This document shows positions 18,348 through 27,606 of a DNA stretch of 64,000 bases, piece after piece. Every line of letters starts with the position of its first letter. Position 1 is the stretch's first letter. The notes under the pieces are model-generated. The model ran no database searches. It saw nothing but the letters and a program-made list of their open reading frames with translations, and had not been told where the DNA came from. The position numbers and the translations under genes are program-made. Origin of the DNA: Rhodanobacter sp. C05 (GTDB taxonomy: Bacteria > Pseudomonadota > Gammaproteobacteria > Xanthomonadales > Rhodanobacteraceae); NCBI RefSeq assembly GCF_002001165.1, contig NZ_MUNQ01000006.1:124001-188000 (forward strand). Direction: 5' to 3'.

Positions 18348-20423
18348 GACACCATCGATCGCGTCGAAGCCGTGCAGGGCGGCACCTCGGTGCTCTACGG
18401 CAACGGCCAGCCCGGTCTGATCGCCAATTTCATTCTGAAGGAAGGTTCCTCGACGCCTGGAGGCGACATTGGCGTGACCTACGGCTCGGAAGGCATGGAG
18501 CGGCTGGACGGCTTCTACGGCTTCCCGATCGGCGGCAAGGATAGCGGCTGGTATGGCAGCGTGGGTGGCTTCTGGCGCAAGTCCGACGGTGTGCGCGATC
18601 CGCAGTTCGCCTCGGACAAGGGCGGTCAGCTCACCGCCACGCTCAGCCACGATCTGGAACATGGTTCGCTGATGTTCTACGCGCGCGACCTGAAGGACAA
18701 GAACCAATGGGTCACCGACACGCCGATCTACAATCCGTCCGCGGGCAAGTTCTCGCCCTATCCGGGTTTCAGCCCGCTCACCGGCACCTTCGGCAGCAAC
18801 GCCGACCGCTACCAGTTCCTGCAGACCACGCCCTGCTTCACCAGCGGCTGTACGCCTGGCGGGCAAAACATCGACATGGCCAACGGCCAGGGCGGTGACA
18901 TGCACGTGGTCGGCGCCAACCTCGACCTGGATTTCGACAATGGCTGGTCGCTCTCCGACAAGGCCATCCTTGTCGGCGGCGACATGGACACCACGGCGTT
19001 TTTCAGCACCGGCGCCAACCCGACCTCGCTGGGCGAGTACATCACCAGCTCCGTCTCCGGCTTCGGCCTGCCCTCCGGCGGCACCGCCACGGCGGTCTAC
19101 ACCAACAACGGCAAGCCGGCGGACTTGAACCAGAACGTCACGGTGCAGAATCCTGAGTACATCCACAAGCGCATCCACTCGCTCAGCAACGAGTTCCGGT
19201 TGAGCAAGGAAATCTTCGACGGCAACACGCTGACCTTCGGCAACTACACCGCGGTGTACGGCATGGACCACTCCGAAGACGATGGCCTCAACATGCTGTT
19301 GCAGGCGAAGAACAACCCGACCCCGATCGCGGTGGACTACACCGTCGGCGGCAACGTCTACCAGCTCACCGACAAGCAGGGCCTGTTCTGGGCTCCGGGT
19401 CCGGCGTCGTGGATGGCGTTCAACGAGGATTGGCACGCCACCACCACGGCGTTCTACCTCGCCGACGAGTGGACGGTGGGCAAGTGGCGGTTCGACGGCG
19501 GCGTGCGCTGGCAGCACGACAATATCGGCGGCAACTTCCAGAACACCGCGTCGGGCGATCTCGACGCGAACCCGAACACCGTCTACAACAACAACGCCGA
19601 GTACCTGATCGACAGCTGGACCCATTACGGCCAGAACCGCGGTGCGGCGTCGTGGACACTGGGCGCCAACTATGCGCTGGCCGACAATATGAGCATGTAC
19701 GGCCGCGTCAACAACGGCGCGTTCCTGCCCAGCTTCGACGACATCGTGAACCTCGGCAATCCGCCGACCGAGCACATCCACAACTACGAGATAGGCTTCA
19801 AGTATCAGGCCTCGTGGATCTACGCGGATATCGGTGCGTACCATCGCCAGTTCATCGGCGTGCCGTATTCCATCCAGCTGAGCACGGGGCTGGTCAGCCT
19901 CGTCTATGGTTCGATGACCAATGGCGTCAACGCACAGGTGATGCTCAAGCCGTTCGAGCGCTTCTCCGTTGCGCTCAGCGGCAACTACATGCACGGCCAT
20001 TACAACCGCTACGCGGGCTGCGTGACGTATCAGGCGCAGGACGGCAGTTACCTATGCAGCAGCATCTCCGGCATGACGGTGGATCGCCAGCCCGAGATCC
20101 AGTACCGCGTGACGCCAGCCTACGAAGTGCCAACCAGCTGGGGCAGCCTGAAGTTCTGGGCCACCTACGAGCACATCGGCAACCGCTTCAGCGATCAGCT
20201 GATGCAGCAGCCGATGGGCAGCTATTACGACGTGAGCTTCGGTGCCAACGCCAACATCGGCGAGAACTGGATGCTGAGTCTGCGCGGCACCAATATGACC
20301 AACCAGATTGGCATCACCGAGGGCAATGCCCGCCTGTTCGGCTTTGCCAGCAGCGGCGGGGTGATTCTCGCCCGCTCGATCGAGGGGCGTGAAGTCAACT
20401 TCCAGGTCAAGTACAAGTTCTGA
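18348..20423 (+). pseudogene. TonB-dependent receptor lacking signal peptide and most of its plug domain
   Basis: The recognisable receptor starts mid-plug at TIDRVEAVQGGTSVLYGNG, the conserved end of the TonB-plug domain. It then runs through an entire 22-strand-type barrel (LIANFILKEGSSTPGG, YARDLKDKNQWVTDTP, WTLGANYALADNMSMYGRV) to a correct C-terminus VKYKF. The signal peptide, TonB box and most of the plug are missing. An in-frame ATG at 18093 exists, but the sequence between it and 18348 is antisense to GH42, so it would add an unrelated N-terminus. The partner gene downstream is a GH63 glycosidase. The intact receptor was probably an oligosaccharide importer; this copy should not reach the outer membrane. 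Confidence 0.8.
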
Positions 20424-20531
20424 AGATCTGGGCAACGATGACCGTTGTCATCCGGGAACCTGCGTCGCGTCGGCTGCATCCGTAGCCGACGCGACCTCCT
20501 CACCAGCGGTCTGCACCAAGGAACGTATGTC

Positions 20532-22556
20532 ATGCGCCAACCCGTCAAACTCCTGATCATCGCTGCGACTATCGCGGTTAGTCTTGGTGGCGTGGGCGCA
20601 TGGGCTGAGCCAGTCAACCATCAGGCCGCTACCAGCTATCTCGATGTACTCGACCTGCATGGTGCGCCGCAGACACCGACGGATCGAAGCTTCAACATCT
20701 TTTTCGACGCTGGGTCGTGGCATGGCTACAGCCTGCCGGTTGCCGGCGATCTAGCGACAGGCTTTTCAGGCCCCTTCGTGCACAGTCTTGGCGATGGCCA
20801 ATGGGTCGGCGCACGCTTCGCGCAGTTGGCACTACGCGATACCACCAACAAGCAGCGCATCACTCTGAGCCCGATCGATAGCCACGCGGCGCCGGGCTAT
20901 CTGGTACGCCAGTTTTTCGGCCCAAACCTGACCGTGCGTCAGACCTTGTTCTTTGCCGATTCCTGGCATGCCTTGGTGCGGATCGAACTCAATGCGACAA
21001 CATCGCAAGACGTGGATCTTTCCGTTGCCGGGCGCGTGATGCCCCAGCAGCAGGCGGGACTGGTCAAGGACGGCGATACAGTGGCGCAAACCTTCGCCAA
21101 CTCGAACTCGAAGCTGACCACGCGGCTTCATGCTGACGGCACTCCCATTTACCGGGTCACGCTGTCGGGAGCCGACTATCGCATCGCCCTGGACCAGCCC
21201 CTGCATCTGAAGCCGGATCAGACGGCGACAATCTTTGTCGAGCAAACCCTGGTTTACGACGTCCATGCCGACAAGCCAACGCCCGTCGATGTCGCTACGG
21301 CCTGGACGCAAAATCGCGCACGCTGGGATAACTATCTGAAGTTCGTGATATCAAGCCGCCTTGCCGGTCTTCCCGACGAGGTCGCACGACGGGTTTCCGT
21401 CAAGGCCATGCTGACCTTGCTGGGCAACTGGCGAGCGGCGCGTGGCGACCTGCATCACGACGGTGTCATCCCCTCGTATTCCAACCCCGACTTCAACGGA
21501 TTCTGGGCCTGGGATTCGTGGAAGCATGCAGCGGCGCTGGCGCAGTTCGCGCCGGAGCTCGCGCGCTATCAAATGCGCGCGATGTTCGACTATCAGGCCG
21601 CCGACGGCATGGTTCCGGATTGCATCTATCTCGACAAGGCGGGCAACAACTGGCGCGACACCAAGCCTCCGCTGGCGGTGTGGGCAGCGCTGGAAATCTA
21701 CCGAGCCACCGGCGACAAAGCCTTTCTGGCCGAGATGTACGACAAGCTGGTGCGCTATCACCGCTGGTGGTTCACGACGCGTGATCACGACCACGACGGC
21801 ATGGCCGAATATGGTTCGACCGACGGCACCAAGGTTGCCGCCAAGTGGGAAAGCGGCATGGACAACGGCGTTCGCTTTGACGCCATCACCATGCTCAAGA
21901 ACGGCAATAACGCCTGGTCGATGGATCAGGCGTCGGCCGATCTCAATGCCTACCTGTACAAGGAAAAACTTGATCTGGCGCAGGTCGCGGCCATCCTCGG
22001 CAAAACCCAGGATCATGCGCAGTGGCTGAAAGAGGCCGCGACGATGAAGACCGTCGTTCAGATACACATGTTCGACAAGACGCGCGGTTACTTCTTCGAT
22101 ACCAAACTGGGCAGCGGCGATCCCGTGCGCGTTTATGGTTCGGAAGGCTGGACGCCGCTGTGGGCTGGCGTGGCAAGCCCCGATCAGGCCAAGTCCGTGA
22201 TCCGGGTCATGCTTGATCCGAGCAAGTTCGCCACCTTCATGCCACTCCCCACACTGGCCGCCGACGACCCGCACTTTTCGCCGATCAAGGGTTATTGGCG
22301 CGGTCCGGTATGGCTCGATCAAGCCTATTTCGGTGTGGAAGCCCTCAGGAATTACGGCTATGCCCAGCAGGCCGACGAGATGGCGCGCCGTCTGGTACTC
22401 AACGCCAAGGGTCTGACGAAGCAGGCGCCCATGTATGAGAACTACGACCCGTTGACCGGTCAGGGTTATCAATCACCCAATTTCAGCTGGGCTGCCGCCA
22501 GCTATCTACTGTTGTTGCAGAAGAGGGAGCGTAACGGCCTCGATCTCACCCCCTGA
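20532..22556 (+). CDS. Exported GH63-family glycoside hydrolase
   Basis: A 674-residue protein beginning with a signal peptide (MRQPVKLLIIAATIAVSLGG, cleavage near AWAEP), so probably periplasmic. ATG 20532 has AAGGA upstream; the in-frame region before it has no support. The catalytic (alpha/alpha)6 part matches GH63 alpha-glucosidase-like enzymes: GVIPSYSNPDFNGFWAWDSWKHAAALAQF (acid-containing WDSWKH), KWESGMDNGVRFD, and near the end IKGYWRGPVWLDQAYFGVEAL with the typical NYDPLTGQG. An N-terminal beta-sandwich precedes it. It follows the truncated TonB receptor by about 110 bp on the same strand, so it was probably expressed with it. Exact glycoside specificity (glucosylglycerate, kojibiose, mannosyl-glucose types) cannot be read here. 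Confidence 0.82.
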   Translation: MRQPVKLLIIAATIAVSLGGVGAWAEPVNHQAATSYLDVLDLHGAPQTPTDRSFNIFFDAGSWHGYSLPVAGDLATGFSGPFVHSLGDGQWVGARFAQLALRDTTNKQRITLSPIDSHAAPGYLVRQFFGPNLTVRQTLFFADSWHALVRIELNATTSQDVDLSVAGRVMPQQQAGLVKDGDTVAQTFANSNSKLTTRLHADGTPIYRVTLSGADYRIALDQPLHLKPDQTATIFVEQTLVYDVHADKPTPVDVATAWTQNRARWDNYLKFVISSRLAGLPDEVARRVSVKAMLTLLGNWRAARGDLHHDGVIPSYSNPDFNGFWAWDSWKHAAALAQFAPELARYQMRAMFDYQAADGMVPDCIYLDKAGNNWRDTKPPLAVWAALEIYRATGDKAFLAEMYDKLVRYHRWWFTTRDHDHDGMAEYGSTDGTKVAAKWESGMDNGVRFDAITMLKNGNNAWSMDQASADLNAYLYKEKLDLAQVAAILGKTQDHAQWLKEAATMKTVVQIHMFDKTRGYFFDTKLGSGDPVRVYGSEGWTPLWAGVASPDQAKSVIRVMLDPSKFATFMPLPTLAADDPHFSPIKGYWRGPVWLDQAYFGVEALRNYGYAQQADEMARRLVLNAKGLTKQAPMYENYDPLTGQGYQSPNFSWAAASYLLLLQKRERNGLDLTP

Positions 22557-22662
22557 CGTCGTCCCTTTTGTACCTGTACCGGGGCCATTATCGGTTGATG
22601 TGATTGCATTTGGAGTCTTTGCGAAGCCAATTCGCAACAGTTCGACAGAATGGATCAAGCAA

Positions 22663-24147
22663 TCATCCGGAGTGTCGCCTCAAGGGCAACGATTCCATTG
22701 ACGTACAGATCATTTTTGCGTCTGTCGCATCCAGGCATGTGCCGAACAATTGGGCAGCCTCCTGCAGCTCCAGACTGGACAGTCCGCAGTAGCCAAGAAG
22801 AAGGCCAGGTGTGGCGGGTCTTGCATGGTAGTGCGGCGCTATCGGGTACAGTCCGAGTCCGCGCTCATGCGCGTAATCGATCAGAGCCTCCAGTTGTGTG
22901 TGGTCGTAATCGCGCAACCAGACCACCACATGCATGCCGGCATGCGAATCAGCAATCTGGATACGCTCACCGGCATAACGTCGCAGCCCATTGATCAGCA
23001 CTTCGCGGCGCGCCTTGAGCGTTCTCCCCATTTGCCGCAGATGTCGCTCAAAGCCTCCGCTCTCCATGAAGTGCGCCAGGGCGGCCTGCTCAATCACGGG
23101 ATTGCAAATATCAGCCAGATATTTGGCGTTGATGAAATCCTGACGCAGTGCTGCTGGCAACACCATGTAGCCCAGACGCATCGAGCCGAACAACGTCTTG
23201 GAAAACGTACCCACGTAGATCACGCGGTCGGCATCGTCGAGCGAGCGCAATGCTGCCAGAGGTTGGGAGTCGAAGCGAAACTCGCTGTCATAGTCGTCCT
23301 CCAGAATCCAGCTTTGTCTTGCTTCGGCATAGCGCAACAGCTCCAGGCGTCGTGACAACGACATGGTCGGTCCGGAAGGGAACTGATGAGAAGGCGTAAC
23401 ACAGATCAGGCGGGGTGCTTGCATCGGCAACTCGGCGCATACCAAGCCTTCGCGATCCGTGCGCACGGGTAGCAGATTGGCCCCGTGCGCAGCGAATGAT
23501 TGCCACATGCCGAAGTAATGCGGTTCCTCCATGACAGCGGCGTCTCCTTCGTTCAGCAGGACACGCGCGGTCAAGGCATAGGCTTGTTGTGCACCATTGA
23601 TGATGAGCACGTGGTTCGGATGCGCATCAACACCGCGCCGAAGCGCCAGATAGCGACAAATCTGCTCACGCAAGGCAAACAGTCCTTGCGGGTCTCCCCG
23701 TTCAAGCGGGGTGTAGACCGCAGCGTGAGCGAGTTCACGGGCCCAGATGGTACTCAACGCCGGTTGGGTCATCGGTTCGCCATATTGCATATTCAGACGC
23801 AGCCCGTGATGGCGGCGCGTAAGCAATGGATCTCTCTGCGTTCTCGCACGCTTTGCGTAGCGCGACGGTGCCGCGATGGGCTCCCCTTTCAGTAAGCGAA
23901 GTGGTGGAGAGGCTTGCAAGTTGCTGACGTAGCTGCCAGCGCCAACCCGGACATATACGAAGCCTTCGGCGCGAAGTTGTTCATAAGCCGCCAATGCGGT
24001 GATGCGCGACATGCCGACTTCCTGGGCAAGTGCGCGGGTGGACGGAAGGCGCGTATTGGCTTTCAATCGCCCGTTGAGAATGGAAGCTTTCAAGGCACGG
24101 GTAAGTTGTGCGTAAGCCGGCCCTTGGCCATCGAATTCGAGGAACAT
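22663..24147 (-). CDS. MocR/PdxR-type GntR regulator (first paralogue)
   Basis: A 494-residue chimeric regulator. The N-terminal GntR winged helix runs through LKASILNGRLKANTRLPSTR and GMSRITALAAYEQLRAEG. After a linker comes a fold-type-I aminotransferase domain that binds PLP: IINGAQQAYALTARVLLNEGD, EEPHYFG, SHQFPSGPTMS, ILEDDYDSEFR, and the PLP lysine in YVGTFSKTLFGSMRLGYMVLP. Proteins of this class are usually activators or autorepressors sensing PLP or an amino-group ligand; the target is unknown. A close paralogue lies 3.5 kb away, and a CadC-like gene and a small exported protein lie between them. Confidence 0.88.
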   Translation of the reverse strand: MFLEFDGQGPAYAQLTRALKASILNGRLKANTRLPSTRALAQEVGMSRITALAAYEQLRAEGFVYVRVGAGSYVSNLQASPPLRLLKGEPIAAPSRYAKRARTQRDPLLTRRHHGLRLNMQYGEPMTQPALSTIWARELAHAAVYTPLERGDPQGLFALREQICRYLALRRGVDAHPNHVLIINGAQQAYALTARVLLNEGDAAVMEEPHYFGMWQSFAAHGANLLPVRTDREGLVCAELPMQAPRLICVTPSHQFPSGPTMSLSRRLELLRYAEARQSWILEDDYDSEFRFDSQPLAALRSLDDADRVIYVGTFSKTLFGSMRLGYMVLPAALRQDFINAKYLADICNPVIEQAALAHFMESGGFERHLRQMGRTLKARREVLINGLRRYAGERIQIADSHAGMHVVVWLRDYDHTQLEALIDYAHERGLGLYPIAPHYHARPATPGLLLGYCGLSSLELQEAAQLFGTCLDATDAKMICTSMESLPLRRHSG

Positions 24148-24339
24148 GGAAACCTCAACAAAGGGTTGTGCCGTTCATGCGGCAGTCCGGATCGGCACGA
24201 TGCATCCGCAGCGTTCTCGATCGATATTCCTCAATAGCATTCTGCGGCGGCGAGCCGACCAGCCAGTCGCGCGCGCCGCCGGCCGACGGCGAAATTCACC
24301 GTCACTTCTGTCGATGTGCCCGGCGTCGCGTCTGTCACC

Positions 24340-24642
24340 TTATCGACCCAGCACGACCGCCACGGTGCCTGCATTGATAGCCGGTGTGGCAACGATTCGG
24401 GATGATTCGTCGATTGCCCGCGGGACTATGGTCAGCGGCCCCACGCCCAGCTGGCGCCGCGCCTCCATCATGCTGGCTTCGCGTTGTGCCTGCGCGAGCT
24501 CAGCCGGCGAATGGGCGACAATGGCCAATACCGCGAAGCCGTTGTCGAGTTCGACAATCTGCTCATCCTCGTGGGCGATGGCTGCAGTGCCGATGCAGGT
24601 CAGACCGACAGCGAGGGTTGCACCAAGAATCAGACGTTTCAT
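24340..24642 (-). CDS. Small exported protein of unknown function
   Basis: A 100-residue product with a clear signal peptide (MKRLILGATLAVGLTCIGTAAIA, cleavage before HEDEQ), leaving about 77 residues. The mature part is acidic at its start, then helical (AELAQAQREASMMEARRQLG), then ends in small hydrophobic residues (VATPAINAGTVAVVLGR). I recognise no family. It stands alone on the minus strand, 190 bp upstream of the first MocR gene. A hairpin (GGGC-GGAAT-GCCC) lies just before its start near 24656. Confidence 0.55.
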   Translation of the reverse strand: MKRLILGATLAVGLTCIGTAAIAHEDEQIVELDNGFAVLAIVAHSPAELAQAQREASMMEARRQLGVGPLTIVPRAIDESSRIVATPAINAGTVAVVLGR

Positions 24643-25078
24643 GATGTTCTCCCGACGGGCGGAATGCCCGTAGGCAGGATCCTAGGCGGGCGCTGCGGGC
24701 GCTGCCTGAGGAAATCTCGCTAAAATCGTGAGGTGTTTGCTAGGTTATCTACGGAAACGGGCGCGATTCGTTGGCGTGAGTGGCCGGGAGAGTGCTTTGT
24801 CTTTGCTCTGTCGCGTCGGGCAGCGCAGTCGACGCAGAGGGCGGTGGCGCATTCATGGCGCACCTGAGCCGATGGATCCAGGTGCTGGCAAGTTGAAATG
24901 TGCCTTTTAACCCATGACGGACATTACCGATGCTTGCAGAATCAGCGTAAAGGTGGGCAACACCCGCATCTGTTTCAGATGGCGCTGAAATGCTGTTCGG
25001 TCAACAACAAAGACCATACTTGGCCATACCGAGACTCGCGTCAGACTTGGTGTAACCTGAACGGGAGCAGGAGCGGGA
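24643..25078. other. Divergent intergenic region
   Basis: About 435 bp between the divergent small exported protein and the CadC-like gene. It should hold both promoters. Short open frames here lack coding features. No tRNA, strong palindrome or terminator was recognised beyond the small hairpin near 24656. Confidence 0.5.
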
Positions 25079-27349
25079 ATGGAGGTCGAACAAATGGCTG
25101 TAGAGTCCGCCCCTGCTGCGTGGATTGCATTCGGTAGGGTCGAGATCGACACCTTGGGCCATCGCTTGTTTGTCGATGGCGAGGAGGTCGCGCTCGAGCG
25201 CAAGGCATTCGCCGTACTCGTGCTGTTGGCGCGCGAACCCGGCCGGGTGTTGAGCCGTGACGAGATTCTCGACGTGGTGTGGGGGCATACTCATGTCACG
25301 CCTGCCGTACTCAGTCGCATCATCGCGGTGTTGCGTCATGCGCTCGGCGAAAGCGGCGAAGAAAGCCCTTATCTGCATACCGTGCATGGCATCGGCTTCC
25401 GCCTCGATGCCCAGGTGCGATCCGCCGGGTCGCGTAAGGAGTTGATTGCGGGCAGGGCATCAGCGGCCACGGAACCCGTGTTCTTGCCGGCCCTCACCAG
25501 CGATGTCGTCGCGCCACCGGCCGCAACGGCAGTGAGTCCGGTAACGCCCTTGCAACCTGACAAGACACGCCGGCTCGAAAGGCGATTCGTGGCCGTGATC
25601 ATCGGTCTGCTTGTGGTGGCGGCCGCGCTGCTCGGGTGGCACCAATTCGCACGTCATCCTGCGGACACGGCGCCGACGGTCGATCTCAAGTCCATTGCGG
25701 TGCTGCCGTTCGAGAGTCTCAGTACTGACCAGAACAACGCGTATTTCGCCAGCGGCATGCAAGACATGATCCTGACCCAGTTGGTGGGTATCGGCGGACT
25801 CAAGGTGATCGCCCGTACCTCGACCGAGAAGTACCCGAGCCATCCGGAAGACGTGAGAACCATAGCCCGACAATTGGGTGTGGCGACGCTGCTCGAAGGC
25901 ACGGTACAGAAGGCCGGCAATCAGGTATTGATCAATGTGCAGTTGATCGACGCGAACAGCGGCAACCATCTCTGGGCGAAAGCGTATACACGCACGCTGG
26001 ACAACGTTTTCAATGTGGAAGGCGAGGTCGCGCAGAACGTGGCGGAGGCGCTGAAGGTGCAGCTGACGTCCGCCGAGGCCGCGCGTATCGAGAAAATACC
26101 GACCTGGAACGCCGCAGCCTACGATCTGTACCTGCAAGCCGGCGTGCATGCCAATCGTGCCTTCGATGATCCCGAGCTGTCACAGTCCGAATTGCCCTTG
26201 GCGATCGCGCTGTATCAACAGGCACTGGCCAGGGATCCGGAGTTCGCGCTGGCCGCGGCCGCGCTGGCACGCGCCCACATGCAGATGTATTTCTTTGCGC
26301 CTGATCGCACGCCCGCGCGACTGGCGGCGGCGAAGACCGCCGCCGACCGCGCCCTGGCGCTGCAGCCGAATCTGGGCCAGGGACATTACGCGCTGGGGCT
26401 GTATGACTACTGGGGGCATCGGGACTACGCCGCCGCCAGCACCCAACTGGAGTTGGCCCGGCGTGCCTTGCCCAACAGTGCCACCGTGGAACTCATTATC
26501 GCCTCGATCGCCCGGCGGCAGGGTCACTGGGATGAGGCGGTGGCGCTGTTTCACACGGCCACCGTACTCGATCCACATAGTGAGTTTGCGTTCAACCAAC
26601 TCGCCGTGACCTATCAGAGCATGCACCGCTACGCAGATGCCGACCGGGCCTATGTCGGCGCCATCGCGGTGAGTCGGGACCCCGCCGGCAATCGCGTGGC
26701 ACAGGCCTTCAATCAGCTGATGTGGAAGGGTGATCCGGCACCGATGCGCGCCGCGCTGGCTGCGCTCGCGCCGGGCAGCGAGGCCTACGCCAGCAATATC
26801 ATGAGCATGTATTTCGAGCGCTGGTTGGCGCGCGATTATGCCGGGGCCATCAAGATAGTCGAGGCGGACAAGGCCGATGACTGGGTCGACCCTAACAATA
26901 TTGTGCTGCCCCGACGCTTGTATCTGGCGTGGGCCATGCAGGCGGCGGGAGACACGGCCAAGGCGACGGCGGCGTATGCCGAGGTTGCGGCGCGTATGCG
27001 CGCAGCCCTCGTCGATCGACCGGACGACGCGGATCTGCATCTGGCTTTGGGATTTGCGTATGCCGGCCTCGGCCGAAAACCCGAGGCCGTCGCTGAAGGC
27101 GAGCGTGCGGTCGCCTTGATGCCGGTCAGCAAGGATGCCCTCACCGGACCGGATATGCTCGCGTCGCAAGCACAGCTGTATGTGAGGGTCGGCCAACCCG
27201 ACCAGGCCATCGCCCTGATCGGGCGCGTGCTGTCCATACCAAATGGCGCCCCCCTGTCGAGCGCCTTGCTCCGGCTCGACCCGGCCTGGGATCAGCTGCG
27301 CGACGATCCACGTTTCAAGGCGCTGCTGAAGTCGTCGAACATTGACTAG
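25079..27349 (+). CDS. CadC-like membrane-anchored regulator with TolB-N-like and TPR domains
   Basis: A 756-residue protein. Residues about 15-112 are an OmpR-type winged helix (LERKAFAVLVLLAREPGRVLS, ILDVVWG, HTVHGIGFRLDAQ). A single membrane helix lies at about 170-187 (VAVIIGLLVVAAALLGW). Outside the membrane comes a TolB-N/FlgO-like domain (KSIAVLPFESLSTDQNNAYFASGMQD, GVATLLEGTVQKAGNQV, NSGNHLWAKAY), then a long TPR array to the end. The architecture is that of transmembrane one-component regulators that read periplasmic signals and bind DNA directly. Ligand and regulon are unknown. ATG 25079 follows GGAGCGGGA; ATG 25094 is a possible alternative. Confidence 0.82.
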   Translation: MEVEQMAVESAPAAWIAFGRVEIDTLGHRLFVDGEEVALERKAFAVLVLLAREPGRVLSRDEILDVVWGHTHVTPAVLSRIIAVLRHALGESGEESPYLHTVHGIGFRLDAQVRSAGSRKELIAGRASAATEPVFLPALTSDVVAPPAATAVSPVTPLQPDKTRRLERRFVAVIIGLLVVAAALLGWHQFARHPADTAPTVDLKSIAVLPFESLSTDQNNAYFASGMQDMILTQLVGIGGLKVIARTSTEKYPSHPEDVRTIARQLGVATLLEGTVQKAGNQVLINVQLIDANSGNHLWAKAYTRTLDNVFNVEGEVAQNVAEALKVQLTSAEAARIEKIPTWNAAAYDLYLQAGVHANRAFDDPELSQSELPLAIALYQQALARDPEFALAAAALARAHMQMYFFAPDRTPARLAAAKTAADRALALQPNLGQGHYALGLYDYWGHRDYAAASTQLELARRALPNSATVELIIASIARRQGHWDEAVALFHTATVLDPHSEFAFNQLAVTYQSMHRYADADRAYVGAIAVSRDPAGNRVAQAFNQLMWKGDPAPMRAALAALAPGSEAYASNIMSMYFERWLARDYAGAIKIVEADKADDWVDPNNIVLPRRLYLAWAMQAAGDTAKATAAYAEVAARMRAALVDRPDDADLHLALGFAYAGLGRKPEAVAEGERAVALMPVSKDALTGPDMLASQAQLYVRVGQPDQAIALIGRVLSIPNGAPLSSALLRLDPAWDQLRDDPRFKALLKSSNID

Positions 27350-27409
27350 TCTGCCGGCGCACTGCTCGATAACGCAGACCAGTGCGTGCTGTTGGGTATC
27401 GAGCCCCGT

Positions 27410-27496
27410 CAGATCCACCGTCGGCCGGCCCTGAAATATGTCAGGCACCAGCACCGATATGCGTCGTGCCGTCCAAGGCTTGATCTCTTCGTCCAT
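27410..27496 (-). pseudogene. Remnant of an IS3-type transposase orfA
   Basis: On the minus strand, ATG 27496 opens MDEEIKPWTARRISVLV, then PDIFQGRPTVD. This closely resembles the start of IS3-family helper proteins with a DUF1153-like N-terminus (from memory, MDEKIKRWTAKRKSALV followed by LDIIQGKTTV). Similarity ends after about 28 residues and the rest of the frame is antisense to the CadC-like gene. It looks like a small IS scar in the convergent gap between the CadC-like gene and the second MocR gene. Confidence 0.45.
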
Positions 27497-27606
27497 CGTG
27501 CTGCCATCCGTGTTTCCTTTGAAAGCCAATACTTGAGCATGGGTCTACGTCGATGCACAGTTCGCACCTTAGAGAAAAATTCAACAAGGTCTAACCAGGC
27601 GTTCGT

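Noticed and set aside
17601-20000. A continuous 799-codon minus-strand frame joining the GH42 tail to a long upstream part
   Set aside because: Only the last 245 or so residues match a family; the rest is antisense to the TonB receptor, whose barrel motifs are clear on the plus strand.
26180-27529. Minus-strand frame opposite the CadC-like gene as a full gene
   Set aside because: Only its first 30 or so residues (outside the CadC-like gene) resemble a transposase helper; the rest is antisense.
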